Notes under the pieces: model-generated | Seen by the model: the letters and a program-made list of their open reading frames with translations, nothing else | Told to the model about the DNA's origin: nothing | Database searches by the model: none | Assembly (NCBI RefSeq): GCF_001022965.1 | Contig: NZ_LECZ01000026.1 | Coordinates: forward strand, 124,001 to 188,000 | Source of the DNA: Enterobacter genomosp. O | Lineage (GTDB): Bacteria; Pseudomonadota; Gammaproteobacteria; Enterobacterales; Enterobacteriaceae | Direction: 5' to 3' | Length of the DNA stretch: 64,000 bases | Translations under genes and position numbers: made by a program | Shown: positions 56,465 to 64,000 of the stretch, one piece after another | Layout: every line of letters starts with the position of its first letter | Numbering within the stretch: position 1 is the stretch's first letter

Positions 56465-56833
56465 ATGGACAAAATAGCTGCCGCAGGTATTAACACCGCG
56501 CAACAGGCGCTGCTGGAACGTATGCAGCGCACGGCCTCGCTGGCGTCTGCCGGTGCGGTAAACCTCTCCCCGACGATAGCGCCAGCGAATGACGCGTTTA
56601 CCCGTACGGACCCGGTCTCTTTCTCGCGCGTACTGAACAACGCCATCGACAACGTCGATGCGTTGCAGCACAGCGCCAGCGCAAAGCAAACCGCGATCGA
56701 TATGGGACAAAGCGACGATTTAGCCGGTGCCATGATTGAGAGCCAGAAAGCCAGCGTGGCCTTTTCGGCCATGATGCAGGTGCGCAATAAGCTCAACAGC
56801 GCGCTGGACGACGTGATGAATATTCCGCTGTAA
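56465..56833 (+). CDS. fliE: Flagellar hook-basal body protein FliE (LfiE)
   Basis: A 122-residue rod-MS ring junction protein. Family features are PVSFSRVLNNAIDNVDALQ and the C-terminal SVAFSAMMQVRNKLNSALDD, which is typical of FliE. GAAGGAACG precedes the ATG. It lies 18 bp after lafK and 10 bp before fliF. Confidence 0.92.
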   Translation: MDKIAAAGINTAQQALLERMQRTASLASAGAVNLSPTIAPANDAFTRTDPVSFSRVLNNAIDNVDALQHSASAKQTAIDMGQSDDLAGAMIESQKASVAFSAMMQVRNKLNSALDDVMNIPL

Positions 56834-56843
56834 GGTTTGTACC

Positions 56844-58535
56844 GTGTTAAACAAAATCAAAGCTCGTCTCCCCGCGCTCTCTCTGCCCTCTGGCGTCAAC
56901 AACCGCAAACTGCTGGCGATTGCCGGCGGCGCGGTGCTGGCGCTCGGGATCGTCGCCTCGCTGTGGAACCACAATCAGGGTTATGTCGCCCTTTACGGCA
57001 CCCAGGAACAGATCCCGGTTTCACAGGTGGTGGAGGTACTGGGCGCGGAAAATATTGCCTACCGCGTTAACCCCGATAACGGCCAGATTCTGGTCAGCGA
57101 AAGCAAACTTCCGCAGGCGCGCATGGCGCTGGCGGCAAAAGGCATCAGCGCCGCGACGCCGGACGGCTACGAGCTGATGGATAAAGAAGAGATGCTCGGC
57201 AGCAGTCAGTTCATCCAGAACGTGCGCTACAAGCGCAGCCTGGAAGGCGAGCTGGCGAAAAGCATTATGGCGCTCGATCCCGTGGAACACGCCCGCGTGC
57301 ATCTTGGCCTGAGCGAGTCCAGCTCGTTTGTTCTGACCAACAAACCGAGCAGCAGCGCGTCGGTGATCGTGCAGCTGCGCTACGGCAAACGGCTGGATGA
57401 CCAGCAGGTGGCCTCTATCGTGCAGCTGGTTTCCGGTTCCGTGCCGGGCATGGCTCCGGGCAGCGTTCGCGTGGTCGATCAGGCGGGCAACCTGCTTTCA
57501 GACGGGATTGAAGGCCCGGATGGAAAACTCACGGGGTCGCGCGCCGGCAACGACGTCGTGCAGCGCATCCGCGACGATACCCGCAAGAACATCACCACGC
57601 TGCTGACCTCCCTGGTGGGCGAGGGGAACTTCCGCATCAGCGTTGCGCCGACCGTGGACTTAAGCCGCGTGGAGGAGACGCAGGAGCGGCTGGGCAAAGA
57701 GCCGCGCGTGAGCGACGAGCAGATAAGCCAGGAAAACAGCACCAACGAAATGGCGTTTGGTATTCCCGGCTCGTTAAGTAACCGCCCTGTGAATCAGAAC
57801 CCGCAGGCGGCCGCAGCTCAGGCCACCGGCCAGGCAGCGCCTGCCGCCGCGGCTAACACCAACACGACCACCAGCGATCCTCGCTCCCTGAGCAACCGCA
57901 GCCAGGAGCAGCGCAAGTATGCGTTCGACCGCGATATCCGTCATATCCGCTATCCCGGCTATAAGCTGGAGAAGCTGAGCGTGGCCGTGGCGCTTAATCA
58001 GACCGCTCCCGCGCTGGCAAAAATCACCCCCGAACAGTTGACCTCCATTACCCGCCTGGTGGAAAGCGCCGCCGGGATCGATAAACAGCGCGGCGATGCC
58101 TTAACGCTGGACGTGCTGGCCTTTAGCGCGCCTCAGAGCGACGGCCCGCTGACCGAAAAATGGTGGAAGGATCCGGATATGCAGTACTGGGGGCAGAACG
58201 GCGGTATTGGCCTGCTGCTTCTGCTGACGCTGTTCTTCGGCGTTCGTCCGCTGGCCCAGCGTATGGGGCGCCGCGAGCGCGTCGTGAAAGACGTCGCACA
58301 GGACGACGCGGCGCTGCTGACGGACGAGGCGTATGTGGCTGAAAACGGGCTTTCCACGCTGTCGAAAGCGGGTTTCAACAATAATGACGATTTGCTGCCG
58401 CCGCAAAGCTCCGGCCTGGAAACCAAAGTCGAGTATCTCCAGGTTCTGGCCCAGAGCGAAACAGAGCGGGTAGCAGAAGTTCTGAAACAATGGATTAACA
58501 GCAATGACCGAAGCAATAGCAAACCGGACCAGTAA
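56844..58535 (+). CDS. fliF: MS-ring protein FliF (LfiF)
   Basis: A 563-residue protein building the MS-ring that anchors the motor. The start is a GTG at 56844. Two membrane helices (about 23-42 and 450-472) flank the large periplasmic part, which has ring-building motifs (YVALYGTQEQIPVSQVVEVL). A variable Ala/Asn/Thr-rich stretch (about 310-350) is a normal feature. The C-terminus binds FliG, whose gene overlaps by 32 bp. Confidence 0.94.
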   Translation: MLNKIKARLPALSLPSGVNNRKLLAIAGGAVLALGIVASLWNHNQGYVALYGTQEQIPVSQVVEVLGAENIAYRVNPDNGQILVSESKLPQARMALAAKGISAATPDGYELMDKEEMLGSSQFIQNVRYKRSLEGELAKSIMALDPVEHARVHLGLSESSSFVLTNKPSSSASVIVQLRYGKRLDDQQVASIVQLVSGSVPGMAPGSVRVVDQAGNLLSDGIEGPDGKLTGSRAGNDVVQRIRDDTRKNITTLLTSLVGEGNFRISVAPTVDLSRVEETQERLGKEPRVSDEQISQENSTNEMAFGIPGSLSNRPVNQNPQAAAAQATGQAAPAAAANTNTTTSDPRSLSNRSQEQRKYAFDRDIRHIRYPGYKLEKLSVAVALNQTAPALAKITPEQLTSITRLVESAAGIDKQRGDALTLDVLAFSAPQSDGPLTEKWWKDPDMQYWGQNGGIGLLLLLTLFFGVRPLAQRMGRRERVVKDVAQDDAALLTDEAYVAENGLSTLSKAGFNNNDDLLPPQSSGLETKVEYLQVLAQSETERVAEVLKQWINSNDRSNSKPDQ

Positions 58536-59529
58536 CGCCAAAGGGCGTAGTCGCCTGGAGCAGGCGGCGATCTTGCTGATGAGCGTGGGCGAAGAAGCCG
58601 CCGCGCAGGTGATGCAGAAACTCACCCGCGAAGAGGTGGTGCTGCTTAGCGAAACCATGGCGCGCCTGCACGACGTGAAGGTCAGCCACGCGCGCCAGGC
58701 GATGAACAACTTCTTTTCAGACTACAGCGAGCAGAGCGGCATCAACGGCGCGTCGCGCTCCTACCTGCGCAGCATTCTGGAAAAAGCGCTGGGCGGTGAA
58801 ATTGCCCGCAGCGTGATAAACGGTATTTACGGCGACGAGATCCGCTACCGGATGGCGCGCCTGCAGTGGGTCGATATTCCCCAGCTGGCCGCGCTGATTG
58901 AGCAAGAGCATCTGCAGCTGCAGGCGGTTTTCCTCGCCTTCCTGCCGCCGGACATTGCCGCCAGCGTGCTGAGCGTGCTGCCGCGCGAGCGTCAGGATGA
59001 AATTATCTACCGCGTCGCCCGCCTGGACGACGTGAACCGCGATGTGATCGACGAGCTGGATCGCCTGATCGACCGCGGCATCGCGGTGCTCTCTGAGCAT
59101 GGCTCAAAGGTGGCGGGCATCAAGCACGCGGCCAATATCGTCAACCGTATCCCCTCCAATCAGCAGCAGCTGCTGGAGCAGCTGCGCGAGCGCGATGAAA
59201 GCGTTGTCGACGATCTGCAGGACGAAATGTACGAATTCTTTATTCTCAGCCGCCAGACGCCAGCCACGCTGCAGCGCCTGATGGACGAAGTGCCGATCGA
59301 AGAGTGGGCCGTGGCGCTGAAGGGGACCGAGCCGGTGCTGCGTCAGGCCATTTTCAACGTGATGCCGAAGCGCCAGGTGACCTTGCTGCAAAGCACCACC
59401 AGCCGCATGGGGCCCGTGCCGGTCAGCCGTATTGAGCAGGTGCGAAAAGAGATTATGCAGACCCTGCGCCAGCTGGTGGAAGAGGGTGAGATCCAGGTGC
59501 AGCTCTTCGCAGAACAGACGGTGGAATAA
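58504..59529 (+). CDS. fliG: Motor switch protein FliG (LfiG)
   Basis: A 341-residue C-ring protein that couples torque to the stators. The N-terminal domain (LEQAAILLMSVGEEAAAQVM) binds FliF, the middle has the MxLFEEL-like region YDEMYEFFILSRQTP-type sequence, and the C-terminal domain begins near AVALKGTEPVLRQAIFNVMP, carrying the charged torque helix. It overlaps fliF by 32 bp and precedes fliH by 2 bp. Confidence 0.95.
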   Translation: MTEAIANRTSNAKGRSRLEQAAILLMSVGEEAAAQVMQKLTREEVVLLSETMARLHDVKVSHARQAMNNFFSDYSEQSGINGASRSYLRSILEKALGGEIARSVINGIYGDEIRYRMARLQWVDIPQLAALIEQEHLQLQAVFLAFLPPDIAASVLSVLPRERQDEIIYRVARLDDVNRDVIDELDRLIDRGIAVLSEHGSKVAGIKHAANIVNRIPSNQQQLLEQLRERDESVVDDLQDEMYEFFILSRQTPATLQRLMDEVPIEEWAVALKGTEPVLRQAIFNVMPKRQVTLLQSTTSRMGPVPVSRIEQVRKEIMQTLRQLVEEGEIQVQLFAEQTVE

Positions 59530-59531
59530 CC

Positions 59532-60290
59532 ATGTTCAAGAAAAGGAGCCCCGCGCTGGAGGCGCTGACCTCCCGACGCCAGGCGGTGGTTAAGCCGCGG
59601 CTGCATAAATTCCCGCCGTTACGCAAACGCTGGGCGGCATCGCAGGCCTCGGCCGAGGGCGAGGCCGCGGTTATGCAGGACCCGGGTGAGCATCAGCGGC
59701 AGATGGAAGAAGGCTTCCGCGACGGTATGAACCGCGGCTTTGCGCAGGGAATGGAAGAGGGCAAGCAGGAAGGCTACCAGGAAGGGGCGCGACTCGGCTT
59801 TGACGAGGGGATGCGCAAAGGGCTGGCGGAAGGCAAACAGCAGGCTCGCCAGCAGTTTCTCGAGGCCGCCGCGCCGTTTGAACGGATGACCGCCGACGTT
59901 CAGCGTTTCCTCGAGAGCTATGAACAGCGTCGTCGTGAAGAGTTAATGCAGCTGGTGGAGAAAGTGACCCGCCAGGTGATCCGCTGCGAGCTGGCGCTGC
60001 AACCGACCCAGCTGCTCGCGCTGGTGGACGAGGCGCTGACCAGCCTGCCGCAGCCGCCGGAGCAGATCCGCGTGGTGCTGAACAGCGAAGAGTTCCGCCG
60101 CATCAGCGAAGCGGAGCCGGAAAAAGCCCGGGAGTGGGGGCTGAGCGCCGATCCAGCGCTGGAGCCGGGGGAATGCCGCGTGATCACCGATACCACCGAA
60201 ATCGATGTGGGCTGCCAGCACCGGCTCGACCAGTGCGTGGCGGTGCTGAAGGACAACCTGCTGCCGGACGCGACCCATGAGCAGCCATGA
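59532..60290 (+). CDS. fliH: Export ATPase regulator FliH (LfiH)
   Basis: A 252-residue FliH-like protein. Residues 55-100 hold the FliH glycine-repeat helix (EEGFRDGMNRGFAQGMEEG, KQEGYQEGARLGFDEGMRKG), typical GxxxG packing. The C-terminal part binds FliI (RQVIRCELALQPTQLLALV). It regulates the export ATPase and overlaps fliI by 14 bp. Confidence 0.9.
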   Translation: MFKKRSPALEALTSRRQAVVKPRLHKFPPLRKRWAASQASAEGEAAVMQDPGEHQRQMEEGFRDGMNRGFAQGMEEGKQEGYQEGARLGFDEGMRKGLAEGKQQARQQFLEAAAPFERMTADVQRFLESYEQRRREELMQLVEKVTRQVIRCELALQPTQLLALVDEALTSLPQPPEQIRVVLNSEEFRRISEAEPEKAREWGLSADPALEPGECRVITDTTEIDVGCQHRLDQCVAVLKDNLLPDATHEQP

Positions 60291-61596
60291 TTTCGAACAG
60301 GCGTTACGCTCCATCGAAGAGATTGACCTGGCGCGCGTCGCCGGGCGTCTGGTGCGGGTGAACGGCATTCTGCTGGAGTGCGTGGGCTGTCGGCTGGCGA
60401 TCGGCCAGTTGTGCCACGTTGAAAGCATCGATCAAGAGATGATGGACGCGCAGGTGGTGGGGTTTGACCGTGAGGTCACCTACCTGATGCCGTTTAAACA
60501 GCCGTCCGGGCTGATTGCCGGGGCGCGCGTTTTTCCTGCCGGTAAAAGCGAGGGCGTGATGATTGGCGACCAGTGGCTTGGGCGCGTCGTTAATGGCCTT
60601 GGTGAACCGCTGGACGATAAGGGCAAACTGACCGGCGACACGCTGCTGCCGCAGCAGCTGCCGCAGATCCACCCGCTGCGTAGACAGCCGGTGGAGACGC
60701 CGCTGGACGTGGGCGTGCGGGCGATTAACGGCCTGCTGACCGTCGGTAAAGGCCAGCGCGTGGGGCTGATGGCGGGCAGCGGCGTGGGTAAAAGCGTGCT
60801 GCTGGGGATGATTACCCGCTACACCCAGGCCGAGGTGGTGGTCGTGGGGCTGATTGGCGAGCGCGGGCGCGAAGTTAAAGAGTTTATTGAGAATTCGCTG
60901 CAGTCCGAGGGCCTGGCGAAATCGGTGATTGTCGCCGCACCGGCGGATGAATCCCCCCTGATGCGCATCAAGGCCACCGAGCTGTGCCACACCATCGCCA
61001 GCTATTACCGCGACAAGGGCAAAGACGTTCTGCTGCTGGTGGACTCCCTGACCCGCTACGCCATGGCCCAGCGCGAGATTGCCCTTTCGCTGGGGGAACC
61101 GCCCGCGACCAAAGGCTATCCGCCATCCGCGTTCAGCATGATCCCCCGCCTGGTGGAGAGTGCCGGTAACAGCGGAAGTAAAGGTTCGATGACGGCGATT
61201 TATACCGTGCTGGCAGAGGGTGACGATCAGCAGGATCCCATCGTCGACTGCGCGCGTGCGGTGCTCGACGGCCACATCGTGCTGTCGCGCCACCTGGCGG
61301 AAGCCGGGCACTATCCGGCCATCGACATCGGCCAGTCTATCAGCCGCTGCATGAGCCAGGTGACGACGCGCGAGCATCAGCTTGCCGCGCGCACCCTGAA
61401 ACAGCTGTACGCCGAATACCAGAATATTAAGCCACTGATACCGCTGGGTGGCTACGTGGCCGGCGCCGATCCGCTGGCGGATAAAGCCGTACGTCTTTCG
61501 CCGGCCATCATGCACTTCTTACAGCAGGAAGTGCACGACGCGGCGCTGATTGAGGCCACCGTGACTGACTTACGCGCGCTGGCGCAGGCAGGATAA
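60277..61596 (+). CDS. fliI: Flagellum-specific export ATPase FliI (LfiI)
   Basis: A 439-residue ATPase homologous to F1-beta. Walker A is GSGVGKS (167-173), Walker B is VLLLVDSLTRYAMAQREI, and GEPPATKGYPPSAFSMIPRL is the type-III-ATPase signature. It powers substrate unloading at the export gate. It overlaps fliH and precedes fliJ by 5 bp. Confidence 0.96.
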   Translation: MSSHDFEQALRSIEEIDLARVAGRLVRVNGILLECVGCRLAIGQLCHVESIDQEMMDAQVVGFDREVTYLMPFKQPSGLIAGARVFPAGKSEGVMIGDQWLGRVVNGLGEPLDDKGKLTGDTLLPQQLPQIHPLRRQPVETPLDVGVRAINGLLTVGKGQRVGLMAGSGVGKSVLLGMITRYTQAEVVVVGLIGERGREVKEFIENSLQSEGLAKSVIVAAPADESPLMRIKATELCHTIASYYRDKGKDVLLLVDSLTRYAMAQREIALSLGEPPATKGYPPSAFSMIPRLVESAGNSGSKGSMTAIYTVLAEGDDQQDPIVDCARAVLDGHIVLSRHLAEAGHYPAIDIGQSISRCMSQVTTREHQLAARTLKQLYAEYQNIKPLIPLGGYVAGADPLADKAVRLSPAIMHFLQQEVHDAALIEATVTDLRALAQAG

Positions 61597-61601
61597 CGAC
61601 C

Positions 61602-62048
61602 ATGAGCAAACTCATTTCTACCCTGGAACAGCTGCAGCAAATGCGCACCCGCGCCGTGGACGATCTTACGCTGAAGCTGGCCTCGCAAAAGCAGCTCTGT
61701 CAGCGCTTTGAGAAGAACATTGATGCGCTGACCACGCTGGCATCGGACACGATGATGCAGAGCGCGAACAGCGCCGCGATGATGATCAACCAGTCAAAAT
61801 ATAAGCAAAATATTCAGCGCGTTATCGACTGGCAGAAGCAAGAGCAGGCGCTGGCCTCACTCGAAGCGGAAAAGATCCAGGGTAACCTGCTGGCCGAAGC
61901 AAAGCGGGAAAAAAGCCTGGCGATCGTGCTGGATGCCAAACGCAGCGACCGACGGATGGAGATAGCCCGTCGCGAACAAAAAATGACCGATTCTGTTTCT
62001 GTTCAGTGCTGGCTTCGCCAACGGCAGGCCGCCGCTCGCCAACGATAA
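61602..62048 (+). CDS. fliJ: Export chaperone FliJ (LfiJ)
   Basis: A 148-residue, mostly coiled-coil protein (LEQLQQMRTRAVDDLTLKLA, QEQALASLEAEKIQGNLLAE) of FliJ size and place, right after fliI. FliJ links the ATPase to the gate. Sequence conservation in this family is low, so the call depends partly on order. It ends 5 bp before the glycosyltransferase gene. Confidence 0.85.
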   Translation: MSKLISTLEQLQQMRTRAVDDLTLKLASQKQLCQRFEKNIDALTTLASDTMMQSANSAAMMINQSKYKQNIQRVIDWQKQEQALASLEAEKIQGNLLAEAKREKSLAIVLDAKRSDRRMEIARREQKMTDSVSVQCWLRQRQAAARQR

Positions 62049-62053
62049 ACGCT

Positions 62054-63475
62054 ATGACGACCACACATAAAAACACTACATCCTCCCTGATGTCCGCCCT
62101 GCTGGTGCGCCAGAAACGCGCGCAGCCGCTGCCGACGCCGTTTGTCAGCGTCATCTGCCCGACCTACAACCGCCGGGAGTTTTTGCCCTATCTGCTCTAT
62201 ATCTGGCAGTACCAGGACTACCCGGCGGACAGGCGCGAGCTGATTATTCTCGACGACTCGCCCACCAGCAATGCCGATCTCATTGAGATGATGAGCGACC
62301 CGTCGCAGCCGAACGTGCGGTATATCCACAGCCCGGAGCGGCTGACGCTGGGCAATAAGCGTAACCGGCTCAACGCGCTGGCGACGGGGGAGTACATTAT
62401 CTGCTTCGATGACGATGACTATTACGCGCCGGATAAGATTTCGCATCAGGTGGCGCAGATGCAGACCCACCGCGCGCTGTTTTCCGGCAGCGACCAGATT
62501 TATATCTGGTACAGCCATCTGGATAAAATCTATCTGACCCACCCTTTCGGGGCCCGTCACGCGCTCAACGGCACCTTTGGCTATCACCGTAACCTGCTGA
62601 AAAACCATCGCTATGACGATGAGGCGATGAAGGCGGAGGAGGTGGGCTTCCTGAATAACTTTACTACGCCGGTGCAGCAGATTGACCCGAAGCGAACCAT
62701 CCTCTGCATCTCGCACAGCAGCAATACCTACGATAAAGACTTCATTCTGGACAGCTCAACGCCGGTCGATCTGACGCTGGAAGATTTTGTCAGCGACCCC
62801 AACCTGCTGGCCCATTACCGTCGCCTGAGCACCGCGCCGCTCGCGACCCGGGTCAACTGGTCGGCGTTTGAGAAAATCGCCGTTCTGTATGACCCGCAGC
62901 AGGAAGACCCGCTTCCGGCGTGCCGTGAAGCCCTGCTGGCGCTGGGCGCAGAGGCGGGACAGCTCTGGCCGGTGGCAAAAGCCCAGGCAGAAACGGCAGA
63001 GGCCGCCGAGCGGGCAACCCATACCCAGGTGATTTCCCATGCAAAGCAGCAGGGCTGGAAAAACGTCGTGCTGCTGGACGCGGAGCTGCGCTTTGTCAGA
63101 AAAGAGAACGCGATCCACAACGTCAACAAACTGCTCAACGGACTCGACCAGGTGGACTGGCAGATGCTGCTGCTGGGAGGCCGTTACGAAAACTTCACGC
63201 CAACCCAGTCATTGCCGGGAGTGGCACGAATCTTTAATGCGGGCTGCGCGTGCGCCTATGCGGTAAATGCCAGCTACTACGATGCGCTGCTGGATGCCTA
63301 TCGCCAGGCGACGGAACAGCAGGTCAGCCTCGACCGCTGCTGGGCTGCGCTAATGAGCAGAAACGCGCTGTGGCTGGGCTTCAGCCCGAGCTTTGCCTTT
63401 CTGCAGCATTACCCCGATCCCAAAAGCGGCGAGCCTGTCGACTGCACGCACTGGTTCTTCCGTAAACACCGTTAA
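62054..63475 (+). CDS. Two-part glycosyltransferase (GT2 plus GT25-like), lateral flagellar cargo
   Basis: A 473-residue cytoplasmic protein. The ATG at 62054 gives the conserved N-terminus. The GT2 domain (about 28-260) has VSVICPTYNRREFLPYLL, the nucleotide-binding IILDDSPTS and a DDDD motif at 119-122. From about 272 a second part resembles GT25 (KIAVLYDPQQ, HTQVISHAKQQGWKNVVLLD) but has LLDAE where GT25 has an acidic pair. Position right after fliJ, in the variable cargo region of Flag-2 loci, suggests flagellin glycosylation. The sugar is unknown. Confidence 0.8.
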   Translation: MTTTHKNTTSSLMSALLVRQKRAQPLPTPFVSVICPTYNRREFLPYLLYIWQYQDYPADRRELIILDDSPTSNADLIEMMSDPSQPNVRYIHSPERLTLGNKRNRLNALATGEYIICFDDDDYYAPDKISHQVAQMQTHRALFSGSDQIYIWYSHLDKIYLTHPFGARHALNGTFGYHRNLLKNHRYDDEAMKAEEVGFLNNFTTPVQQIDPKRTILCISHSSNTYDKDFILDSSTPVDLTLEDFVSDPNLLAHYRRLSTAPLATRVNWSAFEKIAVLYDPQQEDPLPACREALLALGAEAGQLWPVAKAQAETAEAAERATHTQVISHAKQQGWKNVVLLDAELRFVRKENAIHNVNKLLNGLDQVDWQMLLLGGRYENFTPTQSLPGVARIFNAGCACAYAVNASYYDALLDAYRQATEQQVSLDRCWAALMSRNALWLGFSPSFAFLQHYPDPKSGEPVDCTHWFFRKHR

Positions 63476-63501
63476 CCCGCGACTGCCAAAAGAGAACGAA
63501 C

Positions 63502-64000
63502 ATGGAACTGATTGAACACTACTTACCTGAATTTGTGTCGCGTTTTGACGCGCGGGAAGCCGCATGCGAATGTCCGGCCTGCCAGCGCGGCGGCGAGGGC
63601 TGGCCGCATATCAGCGTGAAGCTGAAAAACCAGCAGCGAGAGAGTCTGGATATCGGCTGTGCAACGGCGGCCAGCGAGATGCTGTTCAGTCCGGACGCGT
63701 TTGTTTTGCATACCGCTCAGCGGGAATCGCAGAGTGAAGAGATGCTCTCTCCCTGGAGCGCGGCGCTCAATCAGCAGTGCGTTAACCTCGCCATACACCC
63801 GGCGCTGACGCTGGAAGCGAGCCTGTACGGCATTGGCGTGCTGCTCAGTAAAGCCCAGCAGTATCTGGATAACGGCGACAGCGACCCGGCGCAGCTGGTG
63901 AGCATGGGAGAGCAGCTGGCTACGCTTGCGGAACAGGGCGTATTAACGCAGCAGTTCGCGATGCTGCCGCCGATTGCCGTGAACCGCACGGCTGCGCTGA
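63502..64000 (+). CDS. FliB-like flagellin lysine-N-methylase relative, partial, lacking the cysteine core
   Basis: The first 166 residues of a protein that runs off the right edge. The opening PEFVSRFDAREAACECPAC and GEGWPHISVKL match the FliB N-terminus (there C..C.D.CC.GW), and ESLDIGCATAASEMLFSPDA plus LEASLYGIGVLLSKAQQYL match the later FliB region. Between them FliB normally has about 80 residues with a cysteine cluster (CP..., C, ...TC..FPR); here almost nothing lies between residues 44 and 47. FliB methylates flagellin lysines. The loss could mean an inactive or differently working protein, or a rearranged gene. Confidence 0.6.
   Translation, partial: MELIEHYLPEFVSRFDAREAACECPACQRGGEGWPHISVKLKNQQRESLDIGCATAASEMLFSPDAFVLHTAQRESQSEEMLSPWSAALNQQCVNLAIHPALTLEASLYGIGVLLSKAQQYLDNGDSDPAQLVSMGEQLATLAEQGVLTQQFAMLPPIAVNRTAAL

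Noticed and set aside
60304..61515. 403-codon minus-strand open frame opposite fliI
   Set aside because: Antisense shadow; rich in His and Arg, as such frames are.

Overview
The window is enterobacterial chromosome, most likely Enterobacter or a close relative such as Lelliottia or Leclercia. The basis is a core block in E. coli order with proteins of E. coli length (selC, yicJ, yicI, yicH, xanP, gltS, recG, trmH, spoT, rpoZ, gmk, ligB, yicG) and a generally high GC content. Genus is an inference; the family is well supported. Protein comparisons were made from memory of the families, without a database.

Positions 1-8257: the end of an alpha-type (ECP/CS1-like) pilus operon (partial usher, tip adhesin, EcpE-like chaperone). 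In the same direction follows a secretion cassette: two paralogous double-glycine-leader peptides with glycine-zipper cores, a terminator hairpin, an ABC exporter with a C39 peptidase domain, an unrecognised 249-aa protein and an HlyD/CvaA-type adaptor. It resembles the Cdz contact-dependent two-peptide bacteriocin layout and is the best candidate for a little-described system here. Positions 8309-14667: an MBL-fold hydrolase whose ribosome binding site lies in a perfect inverted repeat, a GlxA-type regulator, a small membrane protein, an AAA ATPase, a DUF523-YbgA protein, a periplasmic transthyretin-like hydrolase, a MerR/MlrA-type regulator and lipocalin Blc.

Positions 14671-20709: a complete type-1-like chaperone-usher fimbrial operon on the minus strand with a FimW/FimZ-like regulator gene at its upstream end. 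Positions 21517-25550: a MarT-like membrane winged-helix regulator with a FidL-like partner, a second GlxA-type regulator, a methyltransferase and a YjaB-type acetyltransferase. Positions 25589-29978 are an AT-rich accessory stretch ending about 10 bp from the 3' end of selC (tRNA-Sec). It holds an orphan T6SS module (Hcp, Tlde1-like L,D-transpeptidase effector, likely periplasmic immunity protein), a SymE-like toxin and a large ATPase-TOPRIM protein of the OLD/PARIS type.

Positions 29989-47208 are the conserved core: xyloside uptake and cleavage (yicJ-yicI), an AsmA-like protein, xanthine and glutamate permeases, and the gmk-rpoZ-spoT-trmH-recG group linking guanine nucleotides and (p)ppGpp, then ligB and yicG.

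From 48601 to the window end is the first block of a second (lateral, Flag-2) flagellar system. A divergent export and C-ring operon (flhA, flhB, fliR, Q, P, N, M) faces the sigma54 activator lafK followed by fliE, F, G, H, I, J. After fliJ come a two-part glycosyltransferase and a partial FliB-like protein, both probable flagellin modifiers. The FliB-like protein appears to lack the family's cysteine core.
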